Positions 22,471 through 30,855 are shown, numbered from the stretch's first letter. The stretch is DNA of 32,247 bases from Rikenellaceae bacterium (GCA_015060115.1 SUZB01000024.1:1-32247), one strand, 5' to 3'. Notes: generated by a model from the letters alone, not told the origin. Made by a program: numbers and translations.

Positions 22471-22573
22471 CTTTTTAAGACCTTAGGACTTTAAGACTTT
22501 AGGACCTTACGATGTCGGGTATCACTTTTTTCTTAATGTCATATCGTCGTATTGGTCCTATCGTCTTAAAAAA
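22471..22573. repeat. core-bearing tandem-armed inverted repeat, copy D
   Basis: The left arm (22471-22508) has AAGACCTT, AGGACTTT, AAGACTTT and AGGACC units. The core ACGATGTCGGGTATCA (22509-22524) has one change. The right arm (22530-22573) is nearly identical to that of copy B at 12020-12063. An A-rich tail (22574-22610) leads into the next promoter. The 22035-22675 gap contains no gene, only hairpins, the two repeats and this promoter. Confidence 0.75.
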
Positions 22574-22638
22574 CTCTAACAACTAAAAACTAATAACTAA
22601 AAACTAAAATTCCTTTTTTCGTTTTGCTCTTTTTTTTC

Positions 22639-22646
22639 TACCTTTG
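22639..22646 (+). promoter_or_regulatory. -7 element before the zinc-ribbon/ispE pair
   Basis: TACCTTTG fits TAnnTTTG and lies about 29 nt before the start codon. A T-run at 22613-22618 is at about the right place for a weak -33 box. Confidence 0.6.
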
Positions 22647-22675
22647 TAGAAGTATTAACCATTAAATTTGAGATT

Positions 22676-23035
22676 ATGTCTGCTCGTACTTGTCCCGAAT
22701 GTGGCGGTTTGGTGGCTTCGACCATCAACACTTGCCCCCATTGTGGCCACTTTATGGCTGGCGATGGCCAGTCTCCGCAAAGCACAATATCGGTGGAGAA
22801 TCCCCATACAAGCATTGCGTGGTGCATCATATCGGTACTTCTCTTCTGGCCTATGGGCCTTATCGCCTTTATCTACTACTTCAAGTCGGATAACTGCTGG
22901 CAAGCGGGCGATCAGGCGGGTGCTGAGCGCAATGGCCGTGCATCGCTACGCTTTGCCAAGTACTCAGTATGGTTCTTGATTATCACCATCTTGCTCGGCA
23001 TAAGTATTCCATTCTGCCTCTTTAGCATCTTGTAG
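22676..23035 (+). CDS. zinc-ribbon and CD225/dispanin-like membrane protein
   Basis: A 119-aa small membrane protein. An N-terminal zinc ribbon has C6, C9, C20 and C23 (CPECG, then CPHCG). Two hydrophobic segments follow (about 44-69 and 93-118). The region between them, KSDNCWQAGDQAGAERNGRASLRF (split over about 70-93), matches the loop pattern of the CD225/dispanin family (interferon-induced TM protein-like), whose bacterial members are uncharacterised. The stop codon is 3 nt before the ispE start, so the two are translationally linked, but a functional link to isoprenoid synthesis is not evident. Confidence 0.82.
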   Translation: MSARTCPECGGLVASTINTCPHCGHFMAGDGQSPQSTISVENPHTSIAWCIISVLLFWPMGLIAFIYYFKSDNCWQAGDQAGAERNGRASLRFAKYSVWFLIITILLGISIPFCLFSIL

Positions 23036-23038
23036 CCT

Positions 23039-23845
23039 ATGCGCATCAACGCCAACTCGAAGATTAACCTTGGACTCTTCGTTACGCGCAAGCGCGAGGA
23101 TGGCTACCACGAGCTCGAAACCGTAATGCTCCCCGTAAATGGGCTTTACGACATAGTGGATGTTGAGCGCATCGATGGCGAGGGTGTCGTGTTTCGTGGC
23201 GTGGGCATAGCTGTGGACTGCGCCCCCGATGACAACCTCTGTGTGCGTGCAGCACGCCTGATGCAGGAGCGCTATGGCGTGGGTGGCGTAAGCATCACAC
23301 TCGATAAGCGTGTGCCCTTTGGCGCTGGGTTGGGCGGTGGCTCGGCAGATGCCACAGCGGTGATTGTCGCCATCACCGACATCTTCCATTTAGGGCTAAA
23401 GAAGCCCCAGTTGGCCCGGTTGGCTGCCGAGTTGGGTAGCGACACTGCCTATTTTGTCTACAACGATGCTGAGCTATGCACGGGGCGTGGCGAGATTATG
23501 TCGCCAATAGCTGTGGAGCTTGCGGGGCGCTGGTTGGTGGTCGTAAAACCTGACGAGGGGGTATCAACGGCCGAGGCCTATCGTGGTGTGAAGCCCGCAA
23601 TGCCCGAAAGAGGGTTGCGCGAGCTGTTGGCCGAGCCGATAGAGTGTTGGCAGGAGGGTGTGAAGAATGATTTTGAGCCTCATATCTTCGAGGCGCACCC
23701 ACGAATTAGGGCAATCAAGGAGTCGCTGCTTGCTGATGGTGCACTCTATGCCTCGATGTCGGGTTCAGGCTCGGCGGTATTCGGTATCTTTGCCGAGAAG
23801 CCGAACTTCACGACAGAGGATTTTGTGCATATCGAACAGCTATGA
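23039..23845 (+). CDS. ispE: 4-diphosphocytidyl-2-C-methyl-D-erythritol kinase
   Basis: A 268-aa GHMP kinase of the methylerythritol phosphate pathway, phosphorylating the 2-OH of CDP-methylerythritol. The N-terminal ANSKINLGLFVTRKREDGYHEL (split over 5-26) contains the substrate-binding lysine and the DGYHEL signature. The ATP loop VPFGAGLGGGSADA is at 92-105, and the C-terminal MSGSGSAVFGIF completes the GHMP motif set. Length is slightly below the E. coli enzyme but all motifs are there. It follows the dispanin-like gene by 3 nt and ends directly against the stop codon of the convergent YgjP-like gene with no intervening base and no hairpin, so the transcripts must overlap. Confidence 0.95.
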   Translation: MRINANSKINLGLFVTRKREDGYHELETVMLPVNGLYDIVDVERIDGEGVVFRGVGIAVDCAPDDNLCVRAARLMQERYGVGGVSITLDKRVPFGAGLGGGSADATAVIVAITDIFHLGLKKPQLARLAAELGSDTAYFVYNDAELCTGRGEIMSPIAVELAGRWLVVVKPDEGVSTAEAYRGVKPAMPERGLRELLAEPIECWQEGVKNDFEPHIFEAHPRIRAIKESLLADGALYASMSGSGSAVFGIFAEKPNFTTEDFVHIEQL

Positions 23846-24415
23846 TTACTCCACGATACGGGGAATCTTAAAGGCCTTCAGCTCACGGTTGAAGGCTTTT
23901 TCGTTGCCCGCAACAAGGCTATCGACAAGCGAGTGAAAGGCTGCGGAGTGGTTGTGATGGCGAGTGTGGCAAAGTTCGTGAATGATGATGAACTCGCGAA
24001 GATGCTCTGGCAGGAGCATCACAAAGAGCGAGATGCTGATGCCATTGCGACCGCTACACGAGCCCCAGCGGGTGTGGGCAGATGAGATGCGTAGCGAGGA
24101 GTAGCGAAAACCGTGTTGCAAGGCAAGGCGTTCAACGGTGGCGGGGATATATTGCCGAGCCTCACGGCGCAATAGCTTGACATCCTTAGCCGAGATTGTG
24201 GGGTAGTTGGCGGTGCGCTCCCTAAGGCGCTGGCGTGTGGCATCCACCCACTCGGCCTTGCTCTCGGCAAAGGCAAGGGCGCGCTTCAGTGAGGTGAAGA
24301 TGGGGTAGCTAAGGCGTAGTGTGCCATCAGGGCGCACAACAAGACGAATAGAGCGTGCACGCAACGACCGCACACACTCTACTCGTCCTAAAATCTTATG
24401 CTCCGTAACGGCCAT
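23846..24415 (-). CDS. YgjP-like zinc metallopeptidase (DUF45)
   Basis: A 189-aa predicted metal-dependent hydrolase of the YgjP/WLM (SprT-like gluzincin) group. The zinc site HELCH (146-150) with catalytic E147 and a third ligand in HNHSAAFH (probably H156) are intact. The preceding TRWGSCSGRNGISI (115-128) is the family's hallmark RWGSC motif. The start codon overlaps the rlmB stop by one base (TAATG), indicating translational coupling; it is the last gene of the rpe operon. The substrate is unknown for this family. Confidence 0.9.
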   Translation of the reverse strand: MAVTEHKILGRVECVRSLRARSIRLVVRPDGTLRLSYPIFTSLKRALAFAESKAEWVDATRQRLRERTANYPTISAKDVKLLRREARQYIPATVERLALQHGFRYSSLRISSAHTRWGSCSGRNGISISLFVMLLPEHLREFIIIHELCHTRHHNHSAAFHSLVDSLVAGNEKAFNRELKAFKIPRIVE

Positions 24416-25146
24416 TAGTCGCCGATGCGCTGACGCACAACCTCGAAGAGCATAATAGCTGCCGCAGCCGAGACATTCAACGACTCGGTGTGACCGATAA
24501 GCGGAATGGCAAGTTGCTCATCGCAGAGCTTCAAGACCTCCTTGGAGATACCCTTGTCCTCGGCACCCATAACGATGGCAGTAGGCTTGCGGAAGTCGGC
24601 ATCGTAGAGCAGTTTACGGCTCTTCTCTGTAGCAGCGACAATCTGGAAGCCCTCGGCCTGCAACGCCTTAAGCGTGTTGCGAATAGAGCCTACACGGCAA
24701 ACGGGAATATTCTGCAAAGCACCTGCCGACGAGCGTATAGCATCGCCATTTACGGGTGCTGAGTTCTTCAACGGAGTGATAAGACCGTGTGCACCAGCGC
24801 ACTCTGCCGAGCGGGCGATACCGCCAAAGTTGCGAACATCCGTAACGCCATCAAAGACCACGATAAGGGGTGTCTCGTCATCGGGAACACGCTCCAAAAT
24901 ATCGGTAAGCTCAACATAGTCGATAGCGGCAATCTGCGCCACAACACCCTGATGGTTACCGCGAGTTAGGCGGTTGAGCTTCTCGATAGGTACCTCCTGC
25001 CAACGCAAGTGGTGGCGTGCCATAAGGTCTTTAAGGTCGTTCATCAGCTGTCCGTCAGCGCCCTTCTTGATGTAGATGCGCTCAATCTGCTTGCGAGCCT
25101 CGATAGCCTCAGCAACAGGGCGAATGCCAAAGATAATATTCTCCAT
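24415..25146 (-). CDS. rlmB: 23S rRNA 2'-O-ribose methyltransferase, RlmB/TrmH family
   Basis: A 243-aa SPOUT methyltransferase. The N-terminal L30e-like substrate-binding domain (about 1-75) opens with IIFGIRPVAEAIEA. The catalytic domain contains VRNFGGIARSAECAGAHG (about 103-120) with the motif 1 Asn and Arg, VMGAEDKGIS (motif 2) and PLIGHTESLNVSAAAAIMLF (motif 3 knot). The two-domain form with the N-terminal extension fits RlmB, which methylates G2251 of 23S rRNA in E. coli; other TrmH relatives cannot be fully excluded. It lies 3 nt after the ABC-F gene and overlaps the YgjP-like gene. Confidence 0.9.
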   Translation of the reverse strand: MENIIFGIRPVAEAIEARKQIERIYIKKGADGQLMNDLKDLMARHHLRWQEVPIEKLNRLTRGNHQGVVAQIAAIDYVELTDILERVPDDETPLIVVFDGVTDVRNFGGIARSAECAGAHGLITPLKNSAPVNGDAIRSSAGALQNIPVCRVGSIRNTLKALQAEGFQIVAATEKSRKLLYDADFRKPTAIVMGAEDKGISKEVLKLCDEQLAIPLIGHTESLNVSAAAAIMLFEVVRQRIGD

Positions 25147-25149
25147 AAT

Positions 25150-27078
25150 TTATTGTTGTTCAGTTATTTCTAATTCGTATGATGCCTTCTCCCACTCGTG
25201 CATAAGCCTATCGTAATGCTCCTTTAGGGCGTTGTACTTGGCGTAGTCATCGGCATTGTACTCTGTGGCAACGGCAAAGCGGGCATCGTAGTCTGCAATC
25301 TCCTTTTCGACCTTTGCCAACTCCTTCTCAACGCTCTCTACGGCCTTGCGCAGTTTGCGGATTAACTTCTCCTGCTCCTTCTTCTGCTCGTAGCTCAGCT
25401 TACCGCCGTTGCTCTCTACAGCCTTGGTCGCTACGGGGCGCTCCTTGCGCTCAATCTCCTGCAACGACTCCACCTTGCGCTTCTCAAGGAAGTACCATAT
25501 ATCGCCGAGATACTCCCTGACGCCACCATCGCGGAACTCGTAGATGCGGTCTACAAGGCCATCGAGGAACTCTCTATCGTGGGACACAACGACAACGGTG
25601 CCATCGTACTTCTGCAACGCATTTTTGAGAATATCCTTTGAACGCATATCCATATGGTTGGTGGGCTCATCAAGAACGAGAAGGTTGTAGGGCTCAAGCA
25701 TCAAGCGAGCCATTGCCAAGCGTGAACGCTCACCTCCCGACAGCACCTTCACCTTCTTGTCGATATCCTCGCCACGGAAGAGAAAAGCACCAAGAATATC
25801 GCGCAGACGAGTGCGAATATCGCCTACAGCAACACGGTCGAGGGTGTCGAATACGGTGAACTCGCCATCCATTAGGTCGTCTTGATTCTGGGCGTAGTAG
25901 CCGATATTTACATTTGCACCAACTTTGATGTCTCCCTCGGTAGCCTCCAACTCGCCGATAAGCATACGGGCAAAGGTTGTCTTACCCTCGCCATTACGGC
26001 CAACAAGGGCAATCTTCTGTCCTCGCTCGATGGTAAACTCTGCACCCGCAAAGATTCGCTTCTCGCCAAAGGCCTTGCCTACGCCCTTAACATCGGCGAC
26101 AATCTGTCCTGAACGAGGTGCTGGCGGAAACTTGATGTTTAGGCGCGACATATCCTCCTCATCAACCTCGATACGCTCAAGGCGCTCAAGTTGCTTAACA
26201 CGCGACTGCACCTGATTGCTCTTCGTGGGCTTGTAGCGGAACTTCTCGATAAACTCCTCGGTCTTCTCGATTAGTCGTTGCTGATTTTCGTATGCTGCCA
26301 TCTGTTGCTGTCGGCGCTCGGCACGCAACTCCACAAATTTCGAGTAGGGCACCTTGTAGTCGTAGGCTTTGCCTAACGATAGCTCGATGGTGCGCGTCGT
26401 AACATTGTCCAAGAAGGCGCGGTCGTGCGAGATAAGCAATACTGCACCATTATAGTTCTTCAGATACTCCTCTAACCACTGAATACTCTCGATATCAAGG
26501 TGGTTGGTAGGCTCATCTAACAGAAAGATTGAGGGTCGGCGCAAGAGCAACTTAGCCAACTCGATACGCATACGCCAACCGCCCGAAAACTCGCGTGTGG
26601 GGCGCTCAAAATCCGAACGCTTGAAGCCGAGGCCGAGGAGCGTGCGCTCAATATCCGCCTCGCGTGTGTCGCCACCGAGAATGTGGTAGCGGTCGTTGGC
26701 ATCGTTCAGTCGGTGGATAAGGTCGGCATAGGCCTCCGATTCGTAGTCGGTGCGTGAGGCAATCTCCTTTGTTAGGCGCTCGATATCGGCCTCTATGCGA
26801 AGCACCTCATCAAAGGCCTTGGCCGTCTCGGCAATGAGCGAGGTGGTATCTGCCACGCGCATCTGCTGTGGAAGGTAGCCTATGGTACACTCGCCATTTA
26901 CGGTTACTGCACCCTCGGTGGGCTGCTGCTCGCCTGTGATAACACGCAGTAGGGTGGTCTTGCCCGCACCATTCTTACCTACAAGACCGATACGGTCTTT
27001 GGGGTTGATAAGGAACGAGATGCCATCGAAGAGTGTCCAACCGCCGTAGCTTATCGAGAGATTGTCTAACGAAATCAT
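25150..27078 (-). CDS. ABC-F family ATPase (Uup/YdiF-like)
   Basis: A 642-aa soluble protein with two ABC domains and no TM segment. The first has Walker A GKNGAGKTT (34-42), signature FSGGWRMRIELAKLL and IFLLDEPTNHLD. The second has GRNGEGKTT, signature LSGGERSRLAMARLM and LLVLDEPTNHMD. The inter-domain linker is long, charged and helical. The C-terminal extension (from about 545) ends in a predicted coiled coil (KLIRKLRKAVESVEKELAKVEKE region), as in Uup and YdiF. ABC-F proteins act on the ribosome, resolving stalls or conferring antibiotic protection. The housekeeping operon context with rlmB and rpe argues for a translation role rather than resistance. Confidence 0.92.
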   Translation of the reverse strand: MISLDNLSISYGGWTLFDGISFLINPKDRIGLVGKNGAGKTTLLRVITGEQQPTEGAVTVNGECTIGYLPQQMRVADTTSLIAETAKAFDEVLRIEADIERLTKEIASRTDYESEAYADLIHRLNDANDRYHILGGDTREADIERTLLGLGFKRSDFERPTREFSGGWRMRIELAKLLLRRPSIFLLDEPTNHLDIESIQWLEEYLKNYNGAVLLISHDRAFLDNVTTRTIELSLGKAYDYKVPYSKFVELRAERRQQQMAAYENQQRLIEKTEEFIEKFRYKPTKSNQVQSRVKQLERLERIEVDEEDMSRLNIKFPPAPRSGQIVADVKGVGKAFGEKRIFAGAEFTIERGQKIALVGRNGEGKTTFARMLIGELEATEGDIKVGANVNIGYYAQNQDDLMDGEFTVFDTLDRVAVGDIRTRLRDILGAFLFRGEDIDKKVKVLSGGERSRLAMARLMLEPYNLLVLDEPTNHMDMRSKDILKNALQKYDGTVVVVSHDREFLDGLVDRIYEFRDGGVREYLGDIWYFLEKRKVESLQEIERKERPVATKAVESNGGKLSYEQKKEQEKLIRKLRKAVESVEKELAKVEKEIADYDARFAVATEYNADDYAKYNALKEHYDRLMHEWEKASYELEITEQQ

Positions 27079-27098
27079 CTATTGAGTCTTACTTGTTA

Positions 27099-27752
27099 TT
27101 ATGAGTTAAGCATATCTACGATTGCCTGCTCAGGGCTCTCGGCACCAAATACCGAGCTACCAGCAACCAATGCCTCGGCACCTGCATCGAACAAAAGACG
27201 AGAGTTTGAGGCAGAGATACCGCCATCGACCTCGATGATAAGCTCCGAAAGGCCGAGCTCCTCCTTCTTGCGGCTAAGATACTCGCACTTGGCAATCGAC
27301 GAGGGCATAAACTTCTGACCGCCAAAGCCGGGCTCAACGCTCATAACGAGGATAAGGTCGAGCTTGTCGAGCCACTTATCCAACACCTTGGGCTCGGTGC
27401 CTGGCTTAATCGAGATACCCACCTTGGCGCCAGCCTTGCGGATAAGGTCGATGCAGAGGCCGATGTTCTCGGTGGCCTCGTAGTGGAAGGTAACATAGTC
27501 GGCACCAGCCTCTACAAAGCGCTCTACATACTTCTCAGGAGCGGTAATCATAAGATGCACATCGAGAACCTTCGTGGTGGCCTTGCGGATAGGCTTCATC
27601 ACAGGAAAACCGAATGAGATGTTGGGGACAAAGACACCATCCATTACATCGATATGTACCCACTCTGCACGGCTGCGGTCAAGCATAGCGATATCCTGAT
27701 TGAGGTTTCCAAAGTCGGCTGAGAGTACCGAAGGGGCAATAATTCGTTTCAT
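27099..27752 (-). CDS. rpe: ribulose-phosphate 3-epimerase
   Basis: A 217-aa TIM-barrel enzyme that interconverts ribulose 5-phosphate and xylulose 5-phosphate in the pentose phosphate pathway. Signatures: IAPSVLSADFGNL (5-17), WVHIDVMDGVFVPNISFG (metal ligands H and D), LDVHLMI, MSVEPGFGGQKF (the phosphate-loop region) and IIEVDGGIS (catalytic Asp). Full length. It is the first gene of a minus-strand operon; the ABC-F gene follows 20 nt later. No pentose phosphate partner lies nearby. Confidence 0.97.
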   Translation of the reverse strand: MKRIIAPSVLSADFGNLNQDIAMLDRSRAEWVHIDVMDGVFVPNISFGFPVMKPIRKATTKVLDVHLMITAPEKYVERFVEAGADYVTFHYEATENIGLCIDLIRKAGAKVGISIKPGTEPKVLDKWLDKLDLILVMSVEPGFGGQKFMPSSIAKCEYLSRKKEELGLSELIIEVDGGISASNSRLLFDAGAEALVAGSSVFGAESPEQAIVDMLNS

Positions 27753-27793
27753 TTCAATTATTATGATTTTATTAGTTATATGCGAATTTCCTA

Positions 27794-27801
27794 CAAAAAT
27801 A
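27794..27801 (-). promoter_or_regulatory. -7 element of the rpe operon
   Basis: On the minus strand TATTTTTG fits TAnnTTTG, 41 nt before the rpe start codon. No clear -33 box. It is back to back with the rmuC promoter. Confidence 0.5.
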
Positions 27802-27844
27802 CGAAATGTTTTTTATTTCTCGCACTATTCTGCAATTACTTTTG

Positions 27845-27852
27845 TATCTTTG
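27845..27852 (+). promoter_or_regulatory. -7 element of rmuC
   Basis: TATCTTTG is a perfect -7 element, 30 nt before the rmuC start codon. The -33 region is T/A-rich without a clear TTTG. Confidence 0.6.
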
Positions 27853-27882
27853 TCGTGATGATAATATTTTAACACTGAAATT

Positions 27883-29178
27883 ATGACAGCAACAGCCATT
27901 ATATCTATCGTTTTTGCATCTCTGCTACTTGTTGCACTCATCATTGTTCTCGTCGTTTGGCGAAATGGCAATGAGCGAAATCGAGAACTTGTTGCTAAGC
28001 GAGATAGCGAACTTGCCGAGAACGCAATGAGGTTGTCGGTTGCCGAGCGAGAACTCTCCGAGGAGCGCATTGCCCACGCTCGCACCGAGAGTGAGCGCGA
28101 TGCCCTTAAGCGAAGTATCGAGCAGATACGCAACGAGCGTGAGGAGTCGGAGCGAACATTAAAGACCGAGTTTAAGAACTTGGCAAACGAGATTTTGACC
28201 GAGCATCAGCACAATTTACGCCAGGCAAATCGCGACTCGATAGACCTGATGTTGAAGCCGTTTAAGGATAATATCACGGAGTTTCGTGAGCGTGTTGAGC
28301 GTATCTATGCCCACGAGAACGAGCAACGCGGAGCGCTTAAGAATGAGTTAGATAATCTGCTTAAACTCAACCAACAGATGACCTCGTCGGCAGCAAACCT
28401 GACAGATGCCCTAAGAGGCAACTCCAAGGTGCAGGGCGACTGGGGAGAGGCCTATTTGGAGACTATCTTGGAGAGCACCGGCTTGGTTAAAGGGTTGCAC
28501 TACCATATTCAGCAGAATTTCAAGGACGAGGAGGGTGCAAATCAGCGCCCCGATGTGGTGCTGTCGTTGCCTGAGGAGCGCCGAATAGTTATCGACTCTA
28601 AGGTATCGCTTACGGCATACATACGCTATACCGAGGCCTCGACCGATGCCGAGCGTAAGGCTGCATTGGCCGAACATATATCATCTGTGCGCAAGCACTT
28701 TCAGGAGTTGGCAGCAAAGGAGTATCAGAAGTTGCTGAACTCACCCGATTTCGTGGTTATGTTCGTGCCTACCGAGCCTGCCTTTCTTGAGGCTCTGAAG
28801 GCCGACAATACGATTTGGACTGATGCCTACGCCAAGAAGATAATTATATCATCACCAACCAACCTATTTGCATTGTTGAAGATGGTTGGTGATATGTGGC
28901 GCCGTGATGCCCAGAGCAAGAATCAGGCGGAGATTGTCGATAAGGCAACAAAGCTATATGAGCAGTTGGTGGCATTCACCGAGCAGTTGGAGGGTGTCGG
29001 CTCGGCATTGGATAGTGCCAAGTCGCGCTACGATGAGGCATATAAGCGTCTGCATACGGGTAATAACAATATCGTGCGTCTTGGCGAGCGTCTTCGTAAG
29101 TTGGGCTTGCCTACCAAAAAACAACAATCGGCCAAGGCACTTGCCGAGGCCGATGTGGATCAAGATTCTGACGAGTAG
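27883..29178 (+). CDS. rmuC: DNA recombination protein RmuC
   Basis: A 431-aa membrane-anchored protein of the RmuC family, which limits inversions at short repeats in E. coli; a nuclease-like fold is predicted for the family. An N-terminal TM helix (about 3-27: IISIVFASLLLVALIIVLVV) is followed by a long charged coiled coil (about 30-150). The conserved RmuC domain includes NSKVQGDWGEAYLETILE, RPDVVLSLPEERRIVIDSKVSL with the PD-(D/E)xK-like D and DSK residues, and FVPTEPAFLEAL. The tail is rich in Gln, Ala and Asp. It has its own promoter and converges on the metal-transporter ATPase gene with a single base between the stop codons. Confidence 0.94.
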   Translation: MTATAIISIVFASLLLVALIIVLVVWRNGNERNRELVAKRDSELAENAMRLSVAERELSEERIAHARTESERDALKRSIEQIRNEREESERTLKTEFKNLANEILTEHQHNLRQANRDSIDLMLKPFKDNITEFRERVERIYAHENEQRGALKNELDNLLKLNQQMTSSAANLTDALRGNSKVQGDWGEAYLETILESTGLVKGLHYHIQQNFKDEEGANQRPDVVLSLPEERRIVIDSKVSLTAYIRYTEASTDAERKAALAEHISSVRKHFQELAAKEYQKLLNSPDFVVMFVPTEPAFLEALKADNTIWTDAYAKKIIISSPTNLFALLKMVGDMWRRDAQSKNQAEIVDKATKLYEQLVAFTEQLEGVGSALDSAKSRYDEAYKRLHTGNNNIVRLGERLRKLGLPTKKQQSAKALAEADVDQDSDE

Positions 29179-29179
29179 T

Positions 29180-29962
29180 CTACTCTCCCTTTTCGCAGTG
29201 TGGGCAGTGTTCGTGCTCGCCCAAAACCGTGTGCGGAATATTGCCGTGCGAGATAATCTGAATAGGGCAGTCGTAGTTGCGCAACTGCTCCTCGGTGATT
29301 ATGTTCGAATCGTGGCGGTGAATATGGCGATTTACGCAGACGATGCTACGAACAACACTCGAAATTGTGCCAATATCGTGCGACACCATCACTATTGCCA
29401 TCTGTTCCGAAAGGTGGTGTAGGAGGTTGTATAGCTCATTCTCAAAGCGGTTATCCACGAAGTTTGTGGGCTCGTCAAGAACCAAAAGTTTAGGCTCGGA
29501 AACCACTGCACGACAGAGCATTACACGCTGAAGCTGTCCACCCGAAAGCTCTCCGATAGGGCGCTTGGCAAGGTCGCTGAGTGACGCCTGCTCCAAAATA
29601 GCCTCGGCACGACGACGCTCCTCCCGACCATAACGGCCAAAGAAGCCCCTCTCAGACTGCAATCCCGACATAACGATCTCTCTTACCGAGATAGGAAATG
29701 CCTTGTCGAAAGATGAGATCTGGGGTAGATAGCCGATGTTGATGCGACCCTTGCGCTTTAGCTTCTCGCTATACTCAATCACGCCACTATACTCCACAAT
29801 GCCCATAATGGCCTTGACAAGTGTACTCTTGCCAGCACCATTGGGGCCGATAACGCCAATAAAGTCATCGGCGTAGATATCCAAGTTGGCGTGTTCCAAG
29901 GCCTGCACACTATCGTAGCGCACGCCTAAGTCACGAATCTTAATAAGTATCTCGTGGCTCAT
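29180..29962 (-). CDS. zinc/manganese-type ABC transporter ATPase
   Basis: A 260-aa ATPase of the ZnuC/MntB type that would drive uptake of Zn2+ or Mn2+. Walker A GPNGAGKST (39-47), signature LSGGQLQRVMLCRA, Walker B LLVLDEPTNFVD, and the switch His in MVSHDI are intact. The C-terminus has an extra metal-binding-like tail with HEHCPHC (250-256: H250, H252, C253, H255, C256). The start overlaps the binding-protein gene by 23 nt, so the two are translationally linked. A permease gene (ZnuB type) would be expected next but is absent; the gene instead ends one base from the convergent rmuC stop. Zinc is the likely substrate because of the His-rich partner. Confidence 0.9.
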   Translation of the reverse strand: MSHEILIKIRDLGVRYDSVQALEHANLDIYADDFIGVIGPNGAGKSTLVKAIMGIVEYSGVIEYSEKLKRKGRINIGYLPQISSFDKAFPISVREIVMSGLQSERGFFGRYGREERRRAEAILEQASLSDLAKRPIGELSGGQLQRVMLCRAVVSEPKLLVLDEPTNFVDNRFENELYNLLHHLSEQMAIVMVSHDIGTISSVVRSIVCVNRHIHRHDSNIITEEQLRNYDCPIQIISHGNIPHTVLGEHEHCPHCEKGE

Positions 29963-30806
29963 AACTGCAAATTATATCGGTGATACGCTCAATCTCAGTA
30001 AGAATATCCTTTGATAGCGGGTCGGTGATGACGACCTCGGCATCGCACGCCTCGGCAATAGCACGCACCTTGTCGATGCTGTACTGCGGCTGGATAAAGA
30101 TAGCGTTGATGCCCTCGCTCTTGGCGCGCTCAACAAGTGCGGTGAGCTGTCGTGGGGTAGGCTCCTTGCCCTCTTGCTCGATGGCTATCTGCTCGATAGA
30201 GTAGTCGCGGGCAAAGTAGGTGTAGGCCGGGTGATAAATCATCATCGTGTGGGCATCGCTCGCCTTGATTCTCTTGGTACAGCGTCTATCAATACCATCT
30301 ATACGCTCCAAAAGTGCCTGTGCAGCACTCTCATACTTTGCCGAGTCGGGATATTGTGCCATGATAGCCTCTCTTGCGTTCTCAACCATAGTGCGCAGTG
30401 TTCGTGGCGCAGTCCAAATATGTGGGTCGATGCCATGACTATGATGGTGGCTATGATGGTGGCCGTGCGAACAACTGCCCGCCATTGGCTCAATGCCCTC
30501 CGAGAGGTTTACAAGGTTGTCGCCAAGGTGCTTGACAAGGCTCTGCTCGAAGTTGATAAGGCCTACCTCGAAGACCAACTCTGCATCGCTCATCGCGCTA
30601 ATATGGCGTGCCGTAGGCTCAAAACTTTCGGGTGATGCGCCCTCCGGAACAACAACATCAATGTCAAAATCTCCGCAAGTTATCTCCTCGATTAACGCTT
30701 TAAGAGGCGTGATGGTTACATATATGGTAGGGTTGTTGTGGCTCTTCTCGCTACTGCAAGAGAGCAAAATTAAGAGAAAGAATATTATGAATATTGTCTT
30801 TTTCAC
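29940..30806 (-). CDS. metal ABC transporter binding lipoprotein (ZnuA-like)
   Basis: A 288-aa cluster A-I (ZnuA/TroA) binding protein, here a lipoprotein with lipobox LILLS-C17. Candidate metal ligands in canonical order are H68 (ARHIS), H129 (DPHIW), H192 (YHPAY) and D262 (TDPLS). Between the first two is a His-rich loop (113-124, with SHGHHHSHHHSHG) like that of ZnuA proteins, which favours zinc. It precedes the ATPase gene and overlaps it by 23 nt. A -7 element lies about 25 nt upstream of the start. A Zur-type operator could be present but I do not see a clear palindrome. Confidence 0.92.
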   Translation of the reverse strand: MKKTIFIIFFLLILLSCSSEKSHNNPTIYVTITPLKALIEEITCGDFDIDVVVPEGASPESFEPTARHISAMSDAELVFEVGLINFEQSLVKHLGDNLVNLSEGIEPMAGSCSHGHHHSHHHSHGIDPHIWTAPRTLRTMVENAREAIMAQYPDSAKYESAAQALLERIDGIDRRCTKRIKASDAHTMMIYHPAYTYFARDYSIEQIAIEQEGKEPTPRQLTALVERAKSEGINAIFIQPQYSIDKVRAIAEACDAEVVITDPLSKDILTEIERITDIICSYEPRDTY

Positions 30807-30830
30807 TGTGTACTATATTTTTTATTGCGA

Positions 30831-30838
30831 CAAAGGTA
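30831..30838 (-). promoter_or_regulatory. -7 element of the metal transporter operon
   Basis: On the minus strand TACCTTTG fits TAnnTTTG, 24 nt before the start codon. It is divergent from the flavodiiron promoter about 20 nt away. Confidence 0.55.
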
Positions 30839-30855
30839 TGAAAAACTATGCAAAA

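Noticed and set aside
22324..22573. CRISPR-like array
   Set aside because: Units are only 8-9 bp, degenerate and without unique spacers; arms are complementary to each other, unlike CRISPR repeats.
25150..27078. ABC-F protein as an antibiotic-resistance determinant
   Set aside because: It lies in a housekeeping operon with rpe and rlmB, has host-like composition and the C-terminal coiled coil of Uup/YdiF types.
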